Below, one piece after another: positions 39,162-47,439 of a stretch of DNA of 64,000 nt; position 1 is the stretch's first letter; each line of letters starts with the position of its first letter. The position numbers and the translations under genes are program-made. The notes under the pieces were generated by a model that made no database searches, had not been told where the DNA came from, and worked only from the letters and a program-made list of their open reading frames with translations. Origin of the DNA: Prevotella sp. (GTDB lineage Bacteria > Bacteroidota > Bacteroidia > Bacteroidales > Muribaculaceae); assembly GCA_023662865.1 (NCBI GenBank), contig JAMPIK010000001.1:143231-207230 (forward strand), in the 5' to 3' direction.

Positions 39162-40235
39162 ATGAAAAAGCATTTATTACTTTTGTGTTTGCTCGTGCTC
39201 TCCATACCTGCCTTTGCTCAAAAGGTAAATAAAAGTGAGCTGAAAGCACTTCAGGCTTTCTTGAGCCAACCTGCAGTAGAGGCTTCTACCAACGCTGCTG
39301 CCCTGAAAATCACAGACCTAAATAATCCAGGCAGTTGGGAAGGTGTAAAAATTGAAAACGGACAAATAGCGGAAATCAACTGGGGAGGTAAGAAGCTTGC
39401 CGGTGCGCTTGACGTTTCCGGGTTCTCCAATCTGCAAAAGCTGAACATCTCCCACAATCGAATTACTTCGCTGAAAGTGGCAAACAATCCTTCATTGATT
39501 TACTTGAACGCCGGTCGCAACCGGTTGACATCAGTTGATGTTTCCACATGTCCGCAACTTCAGGATCTGAGATTGTATAGAAACTCACTCTCTACAATTG
39601 ACATTTCGGGCACACCCCTGTTGAGCAAGCTCAATGTGTCCGGAAACGCCATGGCCGAGCTCAATGTAAGCAATTCTCAAAATCTGCAAACGTTGGCAGT
39701 AAGCAACAACAATCTGGAAGTCCTTATTCTGGACAACTGTCCGAAACTGAAAAATCTTTACGCGGCATTCAATCGTCTTGAAGATATCACCTTGGCCGGC
39801 CTTGTCAGTCTTGAAAATATAAATCTGGACAGCAACAGATTTAAAAATATGTATATTCAAGATTTGCCAACACTGTTCACTATTATGGTGTCAAGCAACA
39901 ATATGCAAGGACTTGCATTCAGTAACTGCCCCAATCTCAATGATGTAGATGCCTCCTATAATGATTTGTCAACATTTTCCGTAGAGAATTGTCCGAATCT
40001 TGGATTTGTGGATTTGCAATGGAATGACCTTACTTTCGTAAATCTGAGCAATCAATATTATTTGCAACGATTGAATGTGGCCAACAATCAGCTGCTTACA
40101 CTTGATGTATCGTTCGACTCAATGCTCCGCTACATTAATGTATCCAACAACTATAACCTCACAGACCTGCGCACTGTCGGCTGCACTGACCTGCATATGC
40201 TGCGCGGTGTAGTGGACGATGAAACAGACATCTGA
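39162..40235 (+). CDS. secreted leucine-rich-repeat protein
   Basis: 357 residues. Clear signal peptide MKKHLLLLCLLVLSIPAFAQ. From ~residue 85 to the end about twelve repeats of 20-22 residues (LQKLNISHNRITSLKVANNP, LIYLNAGRNRLTSVDVSTCP, LKNLYAAFNRLEDITLAGL) fit an LRR solenoid. No membrane anchor, sorting domain or lipobox seen. Likely a periplasmic or surface protein-binding scaffold. A near-consensus box TAAATTTA (39133-39140) lies 22 bases before the start. Terminated by a strong hairpin at 40251-40289 shared with the convergent GNAT gene. Confidence 0.85.
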   Translation: MKKHLLLLCLLVLSIPAFAQKVNKSELKALQAFLSQPAVEASTNAAALKITDLNNPGSWEGVKIENGQIAEINWGGKKLAGALDVSGFSNLQKLNISHNRITSLKVANNPSLIYLNAGRNRLTSVDVSTCPQLQDLRLYRNSLSTIDISGTPLLSKLNVSGNAMAELNVSNSQNLQTLAVSNNNLEVLILDNCPKLKNLYAAFNRLEDITLAGLVSLENINLDSNRFKNMYIQDLPTLFTIMVSSNNMQGLAFSNCPNLNDVDASYNDLSTFSVENCPNLGFVDLQWNDLTFVNLSNQYYLQRLNVANNQLLTLDVSFDSMLRYINVSNNYNLTDLRTVGCTDLHMLRGVVDDETDI

Positions 40236-40250
40236 CATACAGAGCATAAT

Positions 40251-40289
40251 ACAAAAGATGACAAGTCACTCCGGCTTGTCATCTTTTGT
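40251..40289. terminator. bidirectional terminator, 15-bp perfect stem
   Basis: ACAAAAGATGACAAG (40251-40265) pairs exactly with 40275-40289. A-rich and T-rich ends give a U-run on both strands. The stop and last codons of the convergent GNAT gene lie within it. Confidence 0.9.
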
Positions 40290-40787
40290 ATTATATACTA
40301 TCTGTCTCAATTTCGGTATAATGGAGTCTTGAAGCTCACTATCAGAAATATTCGGGGTTGTCATTATGCGAAGTTCTACCGAAGACAAATCAGCAGCGTA
40401 AGGTGGCTGTATATATTCCAAATCATTGTGAATAATGAGGCCTTGACGCTCATAAAATTTCACACGGCGCATAGTAATTTCATCAATCGGTGGTTCCACT
40501 TCAAGTAAAAGACTTTGGCGTCCGGCATCCAATAATTGCCGAACAAGCTCTGCGCCTAATCCGTGTCCGCGTAATTCCGGTATGGTTGCCAAATGTTCGA
40601 GATAACGAAGAGTGGGAGAGAGCTGCCAATAAATTGCAAATGCAGTGAGTTGATTTTCAGAAGAGCATTTTGTCAAAATTTTCATTGACGGATTCTGTTT
40701 CATAAATTCCTGAACATCAGCTTCCGTCTGCCATGGGCGGCGTTCATCTTCCGGAAAGGCATTCGTATAAAGTTCTATTAAATTCAT
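40266..40787 (-). CDS. GNAT-family N-acetyltransferase
   Basis: 173 residues. Acetyl-CoA-binding motif A: YLEHLATIPELRGHGLGAELVRQLL (Q/RxxGxG/A as RGHGLG, ~residue 74). Motif B near MRRVKFYERQGLII. Substrate unknown: could act on a small amine or a protein. The start shares one base with the stop of the upstream TPR gene (40787), so the two are coupled. The last residues (NTKDDKPE) are coded inside the transcription terminator stem. Confidence 0.85.
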   Translation of the reverse strand: MNLIELYTNAFPEDERRPWQTEADVQEFMKQNPSMKILTKCSSENQLTAFAIYWQLSPTLRYLEHLATIPELRGHGLGAELVRQLLDAGRQSLLLEVEPPIDEITMRRVKFYERQGLIIHNDLEYIQPPYAADLSSVELRIMTTPNISDSELQDSIIPKLRQIVYNTKDDKPE

Positions 40788-42019
40788 CAGTGAAGTTTGT
40801 AGGTTACAGTCTCGACAGTGTTAAGCAATTCTGCATCCTCAGGCAGATGAGCCAATCCCCGTTGTGCGAAAGCCAGTGCCGGCTGCAGGTAAGCAGTGCG
40901 AATTTCCTTCTGCCGGCGCCGAGCTTCTTTCGTCCTTTCCTTTACTGAATCCAACAATGATATTCCGTATTGGGCAAGATATTTTGATGCGGACTTAAGC
41001 GTTGCCGGATCGGCTGTCGAGTCTGAAGCGGCATAGATATATAAGTCAGCGGCCTCCTTTTCTTTCCCTTTCATAGTACCGTATACCCCGGCTTTCATGG
41101 TATACAGCATAAGCATATCGGGATTACGCACTAATGCAGTGTCTATGGCCGCCAGTGCGAATTCCTGTTTTTCTTCATAAATCTTTCCGGCCACATATTT
41201 TTGTATGAAAAGCGGGGTAGTCTTTACTCCATATAGGTTCAAACCTTTCTCTGCTGCATCGGTGATTAATAAAGAGAGTGAATCTTTGAGAGAAGCATCA
41301 TCTTTAATCAGATTTGAAAAACACGAAATTTGATTAAGAAAAAGCTCTTTCTTCTTATATCCATGTTTCTCTGCCTCTTTGAAAGCTTCAACAGCCCTCT
41401 TATACTTATGACTCTTATAGGCCATGACTCCCGCGTAAAAATAGGCGGTGGAGCGTATGGAGTCGTTTATAATATTGCTTGGACTATAAAAAGTTTGTTC
41501 CGGGAAAGATGCAAAACAGGTAAATGCTTTATAGGCTTTCGGGAAATACAGCTTCTTATTCATATATGCGATACCGGCATTATAAAGAAAAGATGAATTT
41601 TCGTTAAGCCATGCGGATAATTCCGGGCTGTATTTTACTTCTACATTTCCCTTTTTATTTATCGTGGAATCAAGAGCCATACAGTGCATGGCATATGAGT
41701 AGGCATCAATCAAAGCATCAGCCATTGCCGATTTGTCTACTGTCGGGTCTTTCCGATTTATAGACAAGAGCTTATAGTAATGTTTGAAAGCTTCTCTTTC
41801 AATCTTGAAACCTATATAATAAGCGTGTGCATCGGGTGAATAAACTGAATCTGAAATCACATCTTTGAAGAGAGAGCGTGCATCTGAGATTTTGGCAAAA
41901 TTGCCGACAAGCTTATCGGCTTGCTTCAGTTTCTTTTGAGGGGAAGGAGCGGACGCACTCAGCATGAATGAGGCAAACGTCACACACGAAATCAGTATAT
42001 ACAGAGCAGTCTTCCTCAT
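40787..42019 (-). CDS. periplasmic TPR protein, paralogue of the 42422-43474 gene
   Basis: 410 residues from ATG 42019, where MRKTALYILISCVTFASFMLSASA is a good signal peptide; a longer frame to 42106 would run into the repeat element that abuts this codon. Contains degenerate TPR units (YFYAGVMAYKSHKYKRAVEAFKEAEKHGY, ALAAIDTALVRNPDMLMLYTMKAGVYG). Same layout and several matching segments as the next gene upstream (for example KKLYFPKAYKAF against GGKKYPEAYAAF). Function unknown; exported TPR proteins of this kind are common in Bacteroidales. Coupled to the GNAT gene. Confidence 0.75.
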   Translation of the reverse strand: MRKTALYILISCVTFASFMLSASAPSPQKKLKQADKLVGNFAKISDARSLFKDVISDSVYSPDAHAYYIGFKIEREAFKHYYKLLSINRKDPTVDKSAMADALIDAYSYAMHCMALDSTINKKGNVEVKYSPELSAWLNENSSFLYNAGIAYMNKKLYFPKAYKAFTCFASFPEQTFYSPSNIINDSIRSTAYFYAGVMAYKSHKYKRAVEAFKEAEKHGYKKKELFLNQISCFSNLIKDDASLKDSLSLLITDAAEKGLNLYGVKTTPLFIQKYVAGKIYEEKQEFALAAIDTALVRNPDMLMLYTMKAGVYGTMKGKEKEAADLYIYAASDSTADPATLKSASKYLAQYGISLLDSVKERTKEARRRQKEIRTAYLQPALAFAQRGLAHLPEDAELLNTVETVTYKLH

Positions 42020-42356
42020 AAGAGCTTGTTTAATAAAAAATGTGAATGTCAGGGCGGTGTATTTTTGAGCTGATTTGGCTTGTCTTGCAGGGAGCAATGC
42101 GAGCATTGTGACCGGAAAGACGAGTCAAAGTAGCCAAAAAGACGCCGTGATTTAACATTATTACATAATTTATAAATTATCTTTTTTACTTCATTGAGAG
42201 TCTTGTTTCCCAAAATTACCGTTATGTCTCGCGGCTACACCTCAGCTTTGAGCCTTTGTTCCAGTAACATAGTCCGCTATGTTACTTCACCTGAAGCCTC
42301 AAACCTGAGGCACATCTGCAACCCTGACGTTATATTTTTTATTAAACAAGCTCTTA
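42019..42356. repeat. MITE-like/leader-like repeat element A with terminal inverted repeats
   Basis: 338 bases, non-coding. Ends: TAAGAGCTTGTTTAATAAAA at left; its complement ends the element at right. The match is perfect for 23 bases and imperfect to ~36. Ends read TA-AG...CT-TA, compatible with a TA target duplication. Interior has further hairpins: CAATG/CATTG (~42082-42096), GTAACATAG/CTATGTTAC and GCCTCA/TGAGGC. It shares AGCCAAAAAGACGCCG with elements B and C. The left end overlaps ATG 42019. Confidence 0.7.
42211..42218 (-). promoter_or_regulatory. -7 box inside element A
   Basis: TAATTTTG on the minus strand, pointing toward the 42019 gene. No TTTG -33 seen. If used, the transcript would begin with ~185 nt of element sequence. 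Confidence 0.3.
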
Positions 42357-42365
42357 GATTTTGAA

Positions 42366-42397
42366 GCCCTCCCATAAGCATGAAACTATGGGAGGGC
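42366..42397 (-). terminator. terminator of the 42422-43474 TPR gene
   Basis: Perfect 11-bp stem GCCCTCCCATA (42366-42376) / TATGGGAGGGC (42387-42397), 24 bases after the stop. No long T-run on the minus strand (it continues TTCAAAATC). Confidence 0.75.
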
Positions 42398-42421
42398 GAG
42401 TTATATGGTTACTATTTTGTT

Positions 42422-43474
42422 TTAGAGCTTGTTGGCGTTTTCTATATTATAGTCGATGTCGTCAATAATGTAGTCAACTTTTTGAGCGTTTGCACCGGGA
42501 GCTGTTTTGGCTTTTTCAGCAATTTTTTTTGCTGAATTAAAGATGTCGAGAATTTGCTGTTTTGCTTCCGGAGTTACCTTTGTCACACTGCCGAGAATGG
42601 CTTTGCCTACTGAATTGAGATCTTCGGCCGCAGTCTGAAGATAATCATACTTGTCAGTGAGTTCAGCCATTTTTACAAATGCGGGTACTGATGCCAGATA
42701 GTCGTGCTGTGCATTTGCTATGATGCCGCGCAGACGATAAATGTTTGCATTTGTGGGGTCTGCTTGTTCTGCCTTTGCAAGCTCTGCCAGCGCCTCATCA
42801 AAACGATTTTGGTCAAAGTAGTACTGCAAGAAGTTGTTGAACAGGAAGTCCTGATTGTAACCGAAAGTCTGTACACCCTTTTGAGCTATTTCGTGAATTT
42901 GTTTGTCGTATTCGGCCTTGTTTTCCGGTTTTTGTGCTGACAAATTCTGACGTGCACCGATAGCGTAAACGTAAGCATCTACTTGCGGTATATTTGCTGC
43001 AATTGCGGCGTCATATGCTACTGCGGCAGCTTCAAAATCAGTACCATAGGCTGAATTTCCGGCATTAAAGAAGTCAATAGCGCAAATTGTGTCAGGCACC
43101 ATGCCGGTAGCTGCGCAGCCCTGACCGCTCATCATAAAAGCGGCATAAGCTTCCGGGTATTTCTTTCCTCCGTTAAAAAGAGCCACAGCTGCATTCTGGA
43201 AGTCGCCGGACATGGCGCGTTTCAGCATGCCTTCCTGGAGTTTCTTGGAATATTTGGGCTTCTCTGTTCCTTCTTCAGCCTGCATCACCTGATTGTATAA
43301 ATCGTAAGCCTGCATAAGAGCTTCAGCACCTTCGGGAGTGGGGTTGGCTTTCACTTTGTCATACTCCTTTTCCAGTTTCTTGCCTTGCTCATAGAGAGCC
43401 TTGACATCTTGCTGCTGAGCCTGTACTGTAAAGAAGGCCGCTACAGCCAGCGCGAGTGCAAAAAATTTCTTCAT
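42422..43474 (-). CDS. periplasmic TPR protein
   Basis: 350 residues. Signal peptide MKKFFALALAVAAFFTVQAQ, then QQDVKALYEQGKKLEKEYDKVK. TPR-like helices throughout (DQNRFDEALAELAKAEQADPTNANIYRLRGIIANAQHDY split across two units). Acidic, without a lipobox; soluble periplasmic location expected. It resembles the downstream 42019-40787 product, and the two are separated by a terminator and repeat element A. Downstream of gyrA in the same direction across 127 bases with no clear promoter box. Confidence 0.75.
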   Translation of the reverse strand: MKKFFALALAVAAFFTVQAQQQDVKALYEQGKKLEKEYDKVKANPTPEGAEALMQAYDLYNQVMQAEEGTEKPKYSKKLQEGMLKRAMSGDFQNAAVALFNGGKKYPEAYAAFMMSGQGCAATGMVPDTICAIDFFNAGNSAYGTDFEAAAVAYDAAIAANIPQVDAYVYAIGARQNLSAQKPENKAEYDKQIHEIAQKGVQTFGYNQDFLFNNFLQYYFDQNRFDEALAELAKAEQADPTNANIYRLRGIIANAQHDYLASVPAFVKMAELTDKYDYLQTAAEDLNSVGKAILGSVTKVTPEAKQQILDIFNSAKKIAEKAKTAPGANAQKVDYIIDDIDYNIENANKL

Positions 43475-43601
43475 GATTTTATGTATTTAGATTTTTAATG
43501 CTTGGATGATACATGTACCTATATTGAAGATACATCTATAAAGAATAACACATTTTCTCTGCATTTAGTTTTCTTATATGAGTGCGAAATGTGATTTGGG
43601 T

Positions 43602-46133
43602 TTAATTTTGAACGTTATTTTGTTCTTCTTGGTTATTGTCTTCCTCGGTTGCTTCGGCGGCATCGTTGCTTTCCGACTCTTCATTTTTAGGTTCGGAATC
43701 AACTTTGCAGACGGAAGCAATGGCGTCTCCACGCTTCTTGAGGTCAATGAGTTTCACTCCTTGTGTGGCACGTCCTTGCACCGGAACATTATCAAGCGCG
43801 AGACGTATTGTAATACCGCTCTTGTTGATGATTACCAAATCATTTTCGTCAGTTACACTTTTGATTGCAACAAGATAACCGGTTTTGTCAGTAAGAGAAA
43901 GAGTCTTTACACCCTTTCCTCCGCGAGATGTGATGCGATAGTCGTCCAAAGGAGAGCGTTTACCATAACCATTTGATGAGACTACCATTACGGTTTTGTC
44001 AGTGTTTTGCGGCATTGTAATCATACCTATCACTTCATCGTCCGGTCCGGCTAAGGTCATACCCTTAACGCCGGTGGACATACGGCCCATTTCGCGCACC
44101 TGACTTTCGTGGAATCTGATTGCACGACCCATCTTGTCGGCCAGGATTACTTGTGAATTTCCATCGGTAAGGCAAACGTCAATCACGCGGTCGTCTTCGC
44201 GGATAATGATTGCATTCACACCTACTTTACGCGGATTGGCATATGCGCGTAACGGAGTCTTCTTGATGACACCGTTTTTGGTGCAGAAAATCAGATTGTG
44301 GGAAGCTGTGTACTCTTCATTATCAAGGTGCTCTATGCGAATGAAAGCGTTTACTGCATCATCGCTGTCTATATTGAGCATATTCTGAATTGCTCTTCCT
44401 TTTGAATTCTTAGCACCTTCGGGTATTTCATATACCTTGAGCCAAAAGCAACGACCCTTTTGGGTAAAGAAGAGCATATAATTATGGTTTGTGGCCGGGT
44501 ATATATGTTCGATAAAGTCAGAATCTCTTGTATCGCTGCCCTTGGCACCCACACCGCCGCGGTTTTGAGCGCGGAATTCGGCAAGCGGTGTGCGTTTGAT
44601 ATATCCGAGATGAGAGATAGTGATAATCATCGGGTCATCAGCTACAAAATCTTCATCTGTTAATTCGCCGCTAAAGGGCTTGATTGAGGTGCGGCGTTCA
44701 TCGCCGTACTTATCGCGAATTTCAATCAGCTCATCTTTAATCACAGAGCGGCATACTTCATCATTGTTAAGGATTTCGTTCAAGCGCTCAATGGTGGCCA
44801 TAAGTTCGGCATACTCATCGCGCAACTTGTCCATTTCCAAGCCGGTGAGCTGTCGCAAACGCATTTCGACAATAGCACGCGTCTGAACCTCATCAAGTTC
44901 AAAACGTTCGCCAAGGCGTTGCCGAGCCTCATCTGTTGTAGCCGAAGAGCGGATTATATGTATCACCTCATCAATATTGTCGCAAGCTATCATCAAGCCC
45001 TTGACAATGTGCGCTCTTTCCTCTGCCTTGCGGAGTTCGTATTTTGTGCGGCGTATTACCACTTCGTGCCGATGATTCACAAATGCCTCGAGCAATTCTT
45101 TCAGATTGAGAGTCTTGGGTCTGCCATTTACCAAAGCTACATTATTCACGGAAAATGAAGTTTGTAGCTGTGTCATCTTATAGAGTTTGTTTAAGACAAC
45201 GGCTGCATTGGCATCGCGCTTAATGTCTATTGTAATGTCAATCTTGCCTCGGGCGGAAGTATCGGTGATATCTGCAATGCCGTCAATTTTCTTTTCGATA
45301 ACCATCTCGGCAATGCTCTTCACAAGGTCTTTCTTGATTACGCCGTACGGTATTTCCGAAATTACAATTTTGTCGTGGTCTCCGTCTGATTCTATTTCAG
45401 CTTTTGCGCGGATAATCACGCGTCCGCGTCCCGTCTCAAACGCATCTTTTACTCCTTGCAGGCCATAAATTTCGCCGCCGGTAGGGAAGTCGGGTGCTTT
45501 GATGTATTGCATTAAGTCCTCAACCGTCATTTCACGATTGTCCACCAACGCAATGGCACCGTTAAGACACTCTGTCAGGTTGTGAGGCGGCATATTTGTA
45601 GCCATACCTACGGCAATACCGCTTGCACCGTTTACCAATAAGTTGGGAATGCGGGTAGGCAACACCGAAGGTTCGGTGAGTGTGTTATCGAAATTAGGCT
45701 CAAAGTCAACGGTATCAGCGTCCAAATCGCGCAGCATCTCTTCGCCCATACGTTCAAGTTTTACTTCAGTGTAACGCATGGCAGCCGGTGAGTCACCGTC
45801 TATTGACCCCATATTGCCCTGACCGAAGACAAGCGGATATCTCAAAGACCATTCTTGCGCCATTCTCACCATTGTTAGGTAAATGGAAGAGTCGCCGTGC
45901 GGGTGATACTTACCCATAACTTCACCTACAATACGGGCACTTTTCTTTGTTTCTCCTGAAAAATGGTTTCCCAAAGCGTCCATGCCGAAAAGCACGCGAC
46001 GATGTACGGGCTTGAAGCCGTCTCGCACATCGGGAAGCGCACGGGAAACAATTACTGACATTGAATAGTCAATGTAACTTTTCTTCATCTCCGCGTCAAT
46101 ATTGACGGGGATTATTCTGTCTTCTTGTTGCAT
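43602..46133 (-). CDS. gyrA: DNA gyrase subunit A
   Basis: 843 residues. Type II topoisomerase subunit that breaks and rejoins DNA, introducing negative supercoils with GyrB. Winged-helix/tower region with catalytic Tyr121 in AAMRYTE; helix IV reads GDSSIYLTMVR (residues 80-90). The C-terminal beta-pinwheel carries the GyrA box as SRGGKGVK (~residue 745), confirming gyrase rather than ParC. Ends in a very acidic tail (EPKNEESESNDAAEATEEDN). Position 86, equivalent to E. coli Asp87, is Leu (codon at 45876-45878), and VFGQGNMG replaces VDGQGNFG. Own full-consensus promoter. Confidence 0.97.
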   Translation of the reverse strand: MQQEDRIIPVNIDAEMKKSYIDYSMSVIVSRALPDVRDGFKPVHRRVLFGMDALGNHFSGETKKSARIVGEVMGKYHPHGDSSIYLTMVRMAQEWSLRYPLVFGQGNMGSIDGDSPAAMRYTEVKLERMGEEMLRDLDADTVDFEPNFDNTLTEPSVLPTRIPNLLVNGASGIAVGMATNMPPHNLTECLNGAIALVDNREMTVEDLMQYIKAPDFPTGGEIYGLQGVKDAFETGRGRVIIRAKAEIESDGDHDKIVISEIPYGVIKKDLVKSIAEMVIEKKIDGIADITDTSARGKIDITIDIKRDANAAVVLNKLYKMTQLQTSFSVNNVALVNGRPKTLNLKELLEAFVNHRHEVVIRRTKYELRKAEERAHIVKGLMIACDNIDEVIHIIRSSATTDEARQRLGERFELDEVQTRAIVEMRLRQLTGLEMDKLRDEYAELMATIERLNEILNNDEVCRSVIKDELIEIRDKYGDERRTSIKPFSGELTDEDFVADDPMIITISHLGYIKRTPLAEFRAQNRGGVGAKGSDTRDSDFIEHIYPATNHNYMLFFTQKGRCFWLKVYEIPEGAKNSKGRAIQNMLNIDSDDAVNAFIRIEHLDNEEYTASHNLIFCTKNGVIKKTPLRAYANPRKVGVNAIIIREDDRVIDVCLTDGNSQVILADKMGRAIRFHESQVREMGRMSTGVKGMTLAGPDDEVIGMITMPQNTDKTVMVVSSNGYGKRSPLDDYRITSRGGKGVKTLSLTDKTGYLVAIKSVTDENDLVIINKSGITIRLALDNVPVQGRATQGVKLIDLKKRGDAIASVCKVDSEPKNEESESNDAAEATEEDNNQEEQNNVQN

Positions 46134-46204
46134 CGTAATTTACTATAAGTACAGGTATAAGCGAGAGAGCGTTCTGCGCCGGGAGAGGTGCGCTAATTCA
46201 AGCA

Positions 46205-46236
46205 CAAAGTTACAAAAAAATTAGGAGTCGGGCAAA
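46205..46236 (-). promoter_or_regulatory. promoter for gyrA
   Basis: On the minus strand TTTG (46236-46233), 20 bases, TAACTTTG (46212-46205). Leader of about 65 nt to the ATG at 46133. Confidence 0.8.
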
Positions 46237-46245
46237 TATTTTCTC

Positions 46246-46267
46246 TTATCTCAATGTTATCTCAATG
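46246..46267. repeat. 11-bp tandem duplication at the end of the nitrilase gene
   Basis: TTATCTCAATG occurs at 46246-46256 and 46257-46267. The inner copy contains the stop codon of the nitrilase-family gene. Probably a slippage duplication. Confidence 0.7.
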
Positions 46268-47054
46268 TGAACGTGTCTGCATCTTCCCATGCCGGGAATT
46301 TGGTGCGGAATTTGGCGAGGCGTTCATAGTCCAGAACCGAGTATATAAGAGACGTATTCGAATCATTGATGCCGATATCCTTGCCCTTGAAATCTATCAC
46401 CGCCGTTGAGCCGTTGTATTCAAAACCATGGGTGTCAGTGCCTTTGCAATCAACGCCCAACACATATGCGAGATTTTCTATTGCCCGGGCTTTAAGCAGT
46501 GCTTCCCATGCTCCCACTCTTGTTGTAGGCCAGTTGGCTATCGCAATCAGCGCATCGTATTCGCATTGGCTGTTTCTGCACCACACTGGGAAACGAATAT
46601 CGTAGCATACAATCATTGCTAAATTCCAGCCTCTGTAACGCACTTTCAACCTTTCAGTGCCGGGAGAAAAGATCTTATTCTCGCCTGCCATGGAGAAAAG
46701 ATGTCTTTTATCAGCAAATGTTTCCTCTCCATTCGGTTCAATGAAGAATGCTCTGTTATAGAGCAAGCCTCCGGTATCGGCGATAAAAGAGCCGGCTATG
46801 GCAAATCCGTACTTTGCAGAGAGGGCTTTTATGGTGTCGATAGTCTTTCCGGTGTTTCTCTCCGACATGGCACGTACTGTTTCCTTATCAGTGCCGGAGG
46901 GGAAACCGGTGGAGAAGGTCTCGGGGAGAATGAGCAAATCCGTTTGCGGATGCACCTTCTCGCAGATATCTATCAAAGTATCTATGTTAGCGGCCTTATC
47001 CCCCCATGTAATCTGCTGGGGGAATAAGGCTACATTTAAGGGTTTGGCTGTCAT
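46257..47054 (-). CDS. carbon-nitrogen hydrolase, omega-amidase (YafV/Nit2-like)
   Basis: 265 residues. Nitrilase-superfamily triad: Glu in LLILPETFSTGFPSG, Lys in ADKRHLFSMAGE, Cys in MIVCYDIRFPVWCRN. The FSTGFP and RFPVW patterns are those of omega-amidases, which clear 2-oxoglutaramate or 2-oxosuccinamate (family knowledge). Two bases after the 119-residue gene, so probably the last gene of the purH-mre-rodA transcript. Confidence 0.87.
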   Translation of the reverse strand: MTAKPLNVALFPQQITWGDKAANIDTLIDICEKVHPQTDLLILPETFSTGFPSGTDKETVRAMSERNTGKTIDTIKALSAKYGFAIAGSFIADTGGLLYNRAFFIEPNGEETFADKRHLFSMAGENKIFSPGTERLKVRYRGWNLAMIVCYDIRFPVWCRNSQCEYDALIAIANWPTTRVGAWEALLKARAIENLAYVLGVDCKGTDTHGFEYNGSTAVIDFKGKDIGINDSNTSLIYSVLDYERLAKFRTKFPAWEDADTFTLR

Positions 47055-47056
47055 TG

Positions 47057-47416
47057 TCAGGCGTTGAGAAGTTTTTTGTTTTGTTCCTTGATTTCAGCCG
47101 GCACAGCCGCGTTGAATATCTTGACAGCGGCCTCTATGGCCTCATTGAATTCTTTTTGCGTCTTGGCATATACGGTATTGAAAAATGCACGACGAGCCTT
47201 TGAATAACCGCCTGCGGGGAATGCCTTATGCCCTTTGTCGAATTTCACATTTGTTTTGACTATGGCAGTCTCGCTTGCCGTGAGGACTGTGATTACCGCT
47301 TTGTGGATTTCTTCTTCATTTACTCCGGGTACAAATGCCAGCACGTCCATCATATACGAACATACCGAATTTGCCACCTCAGAGACATACTTCTTAAATT
47401 CTCTTTTGTTTGCCAT
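47057..47416 (-). CDS. small conserved Bacteroidales protein of unknown function
   Basis: 119 residues, helical, no signal or membrane segment, Lys- and Ala-rich. The opening MANKREFKKYVSEVANSVCSY is like a group of short Bacteroidales proteins that begin MANKRxLKK; I know no function for them. The centre VKFDKGHKAFPAGGYSKARRAFFNTVYAKTQ could be a conserved surface, but no motif is recognised. Lies 23 bases after rodA and 2 before the omega-amidase gene. Confidence 0.65.
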   Translation of the reverse strand: MANKREFKKYVSEVANSVCSYMMDVLAFVPGVNEEEIHKAVITVLTASETAIVKTNVKFDKGHKAFPAGGYSKARRAFFNTVYAKTQKEFNEAIEAAVKIFNAAVPAEIKEQNKKLLNA

Positions 47417-47439
47417 ATTCTTATTAGTGTTTACTTTGT

